Shown: piece after piece, positions 21,122 through 23,381 of the stretch
How the letters are laid out: each line of letters opens with the position of its first letter
How positions within the stretch are numbered: position 1 is the stretch's first letter
Source: Bacteroidota bacterium
GTDB taxonomy: Bacteria > Bacteroidota > Ignavibacteria > Ignavibacteriales > Melioribacteraceae
Direction: 5' to 3'
DNA length: 23,381 nt
Assembly: GCA_023453125.1 (NCBI GenBank)
Contig: JAEXUB010000093.1
Location: forward strand, 1 to 23,381
Notes under the pieces: model-generated
What the model saw: the letters and a program-made list of their open reading frames with translations, nothing else
The model's database searches: none
What the model was told of the DNA's origin: nothing
Position numbers and translations under genes: made by a program

Positions 21122-23381
21122 ATGTTATCTAACATTTTCAAGAAAATTTTCGGGGATAAGAATACAAAAGCGACGAAAGATTTATGGCCGATTGTAACGG
21201 AAATCAACGAAATATATAAGACTTTAGAACCTTTAACCGATGATGAGCTCCGCGCTAAGACTGCCGGATTTAAAGCCAAAATTGAGGAAGAAACAAGGGA
21301 ACTAAGAGATAAAATAGACGAACTTAAAAACCTTTTAAAAGAAGATGAAATTGAAGGGGACAGGCACTCTATTTATGAAGAGCTTGATGAACTGAATAAG
21401 GAACTTGATGAGAAATATGAAGAAGTTCTAAACGATATTCTTCCCGAAGCATTTGCGGTGGTAAAAGATACCTGCCGGCGACTTGTAGGTAAAACCTGGG
21501 ATGCTGCCGGAAATAAAATTACCTGGGATATGATTCCTTATGATGTTCAGCTCATTGGCGGTATGGTTCTGCATCAGGGCAAAATAAGCGAAATGGCTAC
21601 CGGCGAGGGTAAAACACTTGTTGCTACACTTCCAGTATATCTAAACGCGCTTACCGGACGCGGCGTGCACCTTGTAACCGTGAACGATAACCTGGCCAAA
21701 CGAGACAGCGAATGGATGGGAGAAATTTACAAATTTCACGGTCTTACTGTGGGCTGTCTTCTTAATACGATGAATTCCGAAGACAGGATTAAAATTTACA
21801 CTTGCGATATAACATACGGCACGAATAACGAATTCGGTTTTGATTATCTGCGCGACAATATGGCAATCTCTAATGAGAATTGCGTACAGCGGGGGCACAA
21901 TTTTGCGATTGTGGATGAAGTTGACTCCGTGCTTATTGACGAAGCGAGGACTCCTCTCATCATTTCCGGTCCGGTTGATTCCGACGACCATAAATTTTAC
22001 GAAATGAGGCCCAGAGTTGAAAGGCTTATTAAAAAGCAGACAGCCCTGGTTGCCAATATCTGCGCCCAGGCCGAACAGGCACTGGAATCGGGAGACCCAA
22101 AGGCAATTGAACAGGCGGGAATAGGACTTTTAAGGGCTCACCGCGGCTTCCCGAAAAGTAAAAAATTGCTTAAGCTGCTTTCCGAACCGGAATACAAAAA
22201 ACTTCTTCAAAAAACCGAACTTGAATTCCTGCGTGAGAATGCAAAGCATATGCCCGAAATTGATGAGGAACTCTATTTTGCAATTGAAGAAAGAAACAAC
22301 TCTATTGACCTGACCGAAAAAGGAAGGGAGGAACTGGCAGCCGGTTCTTCTGAAGGTAAACAGTTTTTCGTACTCCCTGATCTTGGATTTGAAATCAGCA
22401 AAATTGAAAATGATGAATCACTTACACCCGAAGACAGAATTGCAAAAAAGGATTCCTTGTATAAGCTCTATTCCGATAGGAGTGATGTACTTCATACTCT
22501 CAATCAGCTTCTTAAAGCATATACTCTCTTTGAGAAAGATAATGAGTACGTTGTTACCGAAGACGGAAAGATTGCAATTGTAGATGAGTTTACGGGGCGC
22601 GTGCTTCCCGGAAGAAGATATTCCGACGGACTTCATCAGGCGATTGAAGCCAAGGAAAATGTAAAGGTTGAAAGGGATACCCAAACTCTTGCCACCATTA
22701 CTCTTCAGAACTATTTCCGTCTCTACCGCAAACTTGCAGGTATGACGGGTACAGCGGAAACTGAAGAAGGGGAGTTCTACGAAATTTATAAACTGGAAGT
22801 AGTCGTTATTCCAACCAACAAGCCGGTTACAAGACTTGATGAGGAAGACGCCATTTACAGAACCAAGAGAGAAAAATACAATGCGCTTATTCAGCAGATA
22901 TCAACATTAAGGGAAGAAAAACGCCCTGTGCTGGTAGGTACTACAAGCGTTGAAGTCTCTGAAACAATAAGCAGAATGCTCAAGAGGCAGGGAGTTCCCC
23001 ATAACGTTCTCAATGCAAAGCAGCATCAGCGCGAAGCTGAAATTGTTGCATATGCAGGACAGCCGGGTGCAGTAACCATTGCAACCAACATGGCCGGCCG
23101 CGGTACCGATATTAAGCTCGGCACCGGAGTTAAAGATAAAGGAGGTTTGTACATACTCGGTACCGAAAGGCACGAATCTAGACGTATTGACCGCCAGCTG
23201 CGAGGACGTTCGGGACGACAGGGAGATCCGGGAAATTCGAAATTCTATATCTCGCTTGAAGATGATCTTATGCGCCTCTTCGGGAGCGACAGGATTACCA
23301 ATATTATGAGCCGGATGGGTATGCAGGAAGGGGATTCAATAGAGCATCCTCTTGTTACCAAATCTGTTGAAAGAGCGCAGA
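21122..23381 (+). CDS. secA: Preprotein translocase ATPase SecA (5' part; cut by window end)
   Basis: Motor ATPase that drives unfolded preproteins through SecYEG. The frame is open from the ATG to the window edge, with 753 residues visible and no stop. Seen: NBD1 Walker A ATGEGKT (159-165), TYGTNNEFGFDYLRDNMA, Walker B D265-EVDSVLIDEARTPLIISG, TVNDNLAKRDSEWMG (about 186-200), TGRVLPGRRYSDGLHQA-type sequence, AGMTGTAETE, NMAGRGTDI (G659-I664 region) and GRSGRQGDPG (695-704). About 57 extra residues precede Walker A compared with E. coli, and another long helical insert follows ISGP. Two ATGs occur at 21119 and 21122; GGAG at 21113-21116 is 2 nt from the first and 5 nt from the second, so the second is preferred. 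Asn190 replaces the usual Tyr of VNDYLA. Confidence 0.96.
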   Translation, partial: MLSNIFKKIFGDKNTKATKDLWPIVTEINEIYKTLEPLTDDELRAKTAGFKAKIEEETRELRDKIDELKNLLKEDEIEGDRHSIYEELDELNKELDEKYEEVLNDILPEAFAVVKDTCRRLVGKTWDAAGNKITWDMIPYDVQLIGGMVLHQGKISEMATGEGKTLVATLPVYLNALTGRGVHLVTVNDNLAKRDSEWMGEIYKFHGLTVGCLLNTMNSEDRIKIYTCDITYGTNNEFGFDYLRDNMAISNENCVQRGHNFAIVDEVDSVLIDEARTPLIISGPVDSDDHKFYEMRPRVERLIKKQTALVANICAQAEQALESGDPKAIEQAGIGLLRAHRGFPKSKKLLKLLSEPEYKKLLQKTELEFLRENAKHMPEIDEELYFAIEERNNSIDLTEKGREELAAGSSEGKQFFVLPDLGFEISKIENDESLTPEDRIAKKDSLYKLYSDRSDVLHTLNQLLKAYTLFEKDNEYVVTEDGKIAIVDEFTGRVLPGRRYSDGLHQAIEAKENVKVERDTQTLATITLQNYFRLYRKLAGMTGTAETEEGEFYEIYKLEVVVIPTNKPVTRLDEEDAIYRTKREKYNALIQQISTLREEKRPVLVGTTSVEVSETISRMLKRQGVPHNVLNAKQHQREAEIVAYAGQPGAVTIATNMAGRGTDIKLGTGVKDKGGLYILGTERHESRRIDRQLRGRSGRQGDPGNSKFYISLEDDLMRLFGSDRITNIMSRMGMQEGDSIEHPLVTKSVERAQ

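Noticed and set aside
1..23381. Mobile elements, prophage, CRISPR arrays, toxin-antitoxin or defence islands
   Set aside because: No transposase, integrase, direct-repeat array or defence gene pattern was seen on either strand; the AddB-like nuclease is a recombination-repair family protein, not evidence of a defence island.

Overview
The window is a compact, AT-rich bacterial chromosome segment of housekeeping genes. It suggests a member of the Bacteroidota/Chlorobi (FCB) group, most likely an Ignavibacteria-like lineage; this is inference from protein style, not a database match. Pointers are a SecA with large insertions ahead of Walker A, a DUF2723 membrane protein, an outer-membrane barrel ending in Phe, class IV cyclase/CYTH and SEC59-like genes, and clear Shine-Dalgarno sequences (secG, rpsU, greA, ftsH). 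The last are usually depleted in Bacteroidia proper. Several promoter candidates are sigma70-like (TTGAAC/TATATT, TTGATT/TATAAT, TTGACA/TATTGT, each with a 17-nt spacer).

Layout. (1) 1-610: tail of an unknown gene, then a promoter, tRNA-Met(CAT) and secG, closed by a bidirectional terminator. (2) 603-2888: divergent dacB-like PBP4 (minus) and a LOG-family phosphoribohydrolase (plus). (3) 2894-5706, minus strand: M14 carboxypeptidase, ECF sigma factor, universal stress protein, rpsU. (4) 5790-6471, minus: a secreted/outer-membrane barrel protein. (5) 6550-10827, plus: a tightly coupled trio of TPMT-like methyltransferase, CYTH/class IV cyclase and a large AddB-like nuclease. (6) 10865-11477: greA with its own promoter and terminator. 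(7) 11485-16158: tilS, hpt, ftsH and a SEC59/VTE5-like CTP-dependent kinase, all overlapping or nearly so. (8) 16155-20809, minus: glnE-like adenylyltransferase followed 2 nt later by a DUF2723 membrane protein. (9) 20810-21118: the only gene-free stretch over 300 bases, holding a 25-nt imperfect palindrome and competing inverted repeats. (10) 21122-end: secA, cut by the window edge.

How the genes relate. Two Sec translocon components (SecG, SecA) bracket the window, with FtsH between them. tRNA-Met and TilS both concern CAU anticodons. Sigma factor, Usp and bS21 form a stress/translation cluster. The tilS-hpt-ftsH order is a widely conserved bacterial linkage. I see no phage, transposon, CRISPR array, toxin-antitoxin or clearly novel multigene system. 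The most interesting signals are regulatory layouts (terminator overlapping the greA promoter; terminator abutting the tilS start; structured glnE-secA intergenic region) and protein variants (AddB-like protein without a Walker A motif; SecA with Asn where E. coli has Tyr134).
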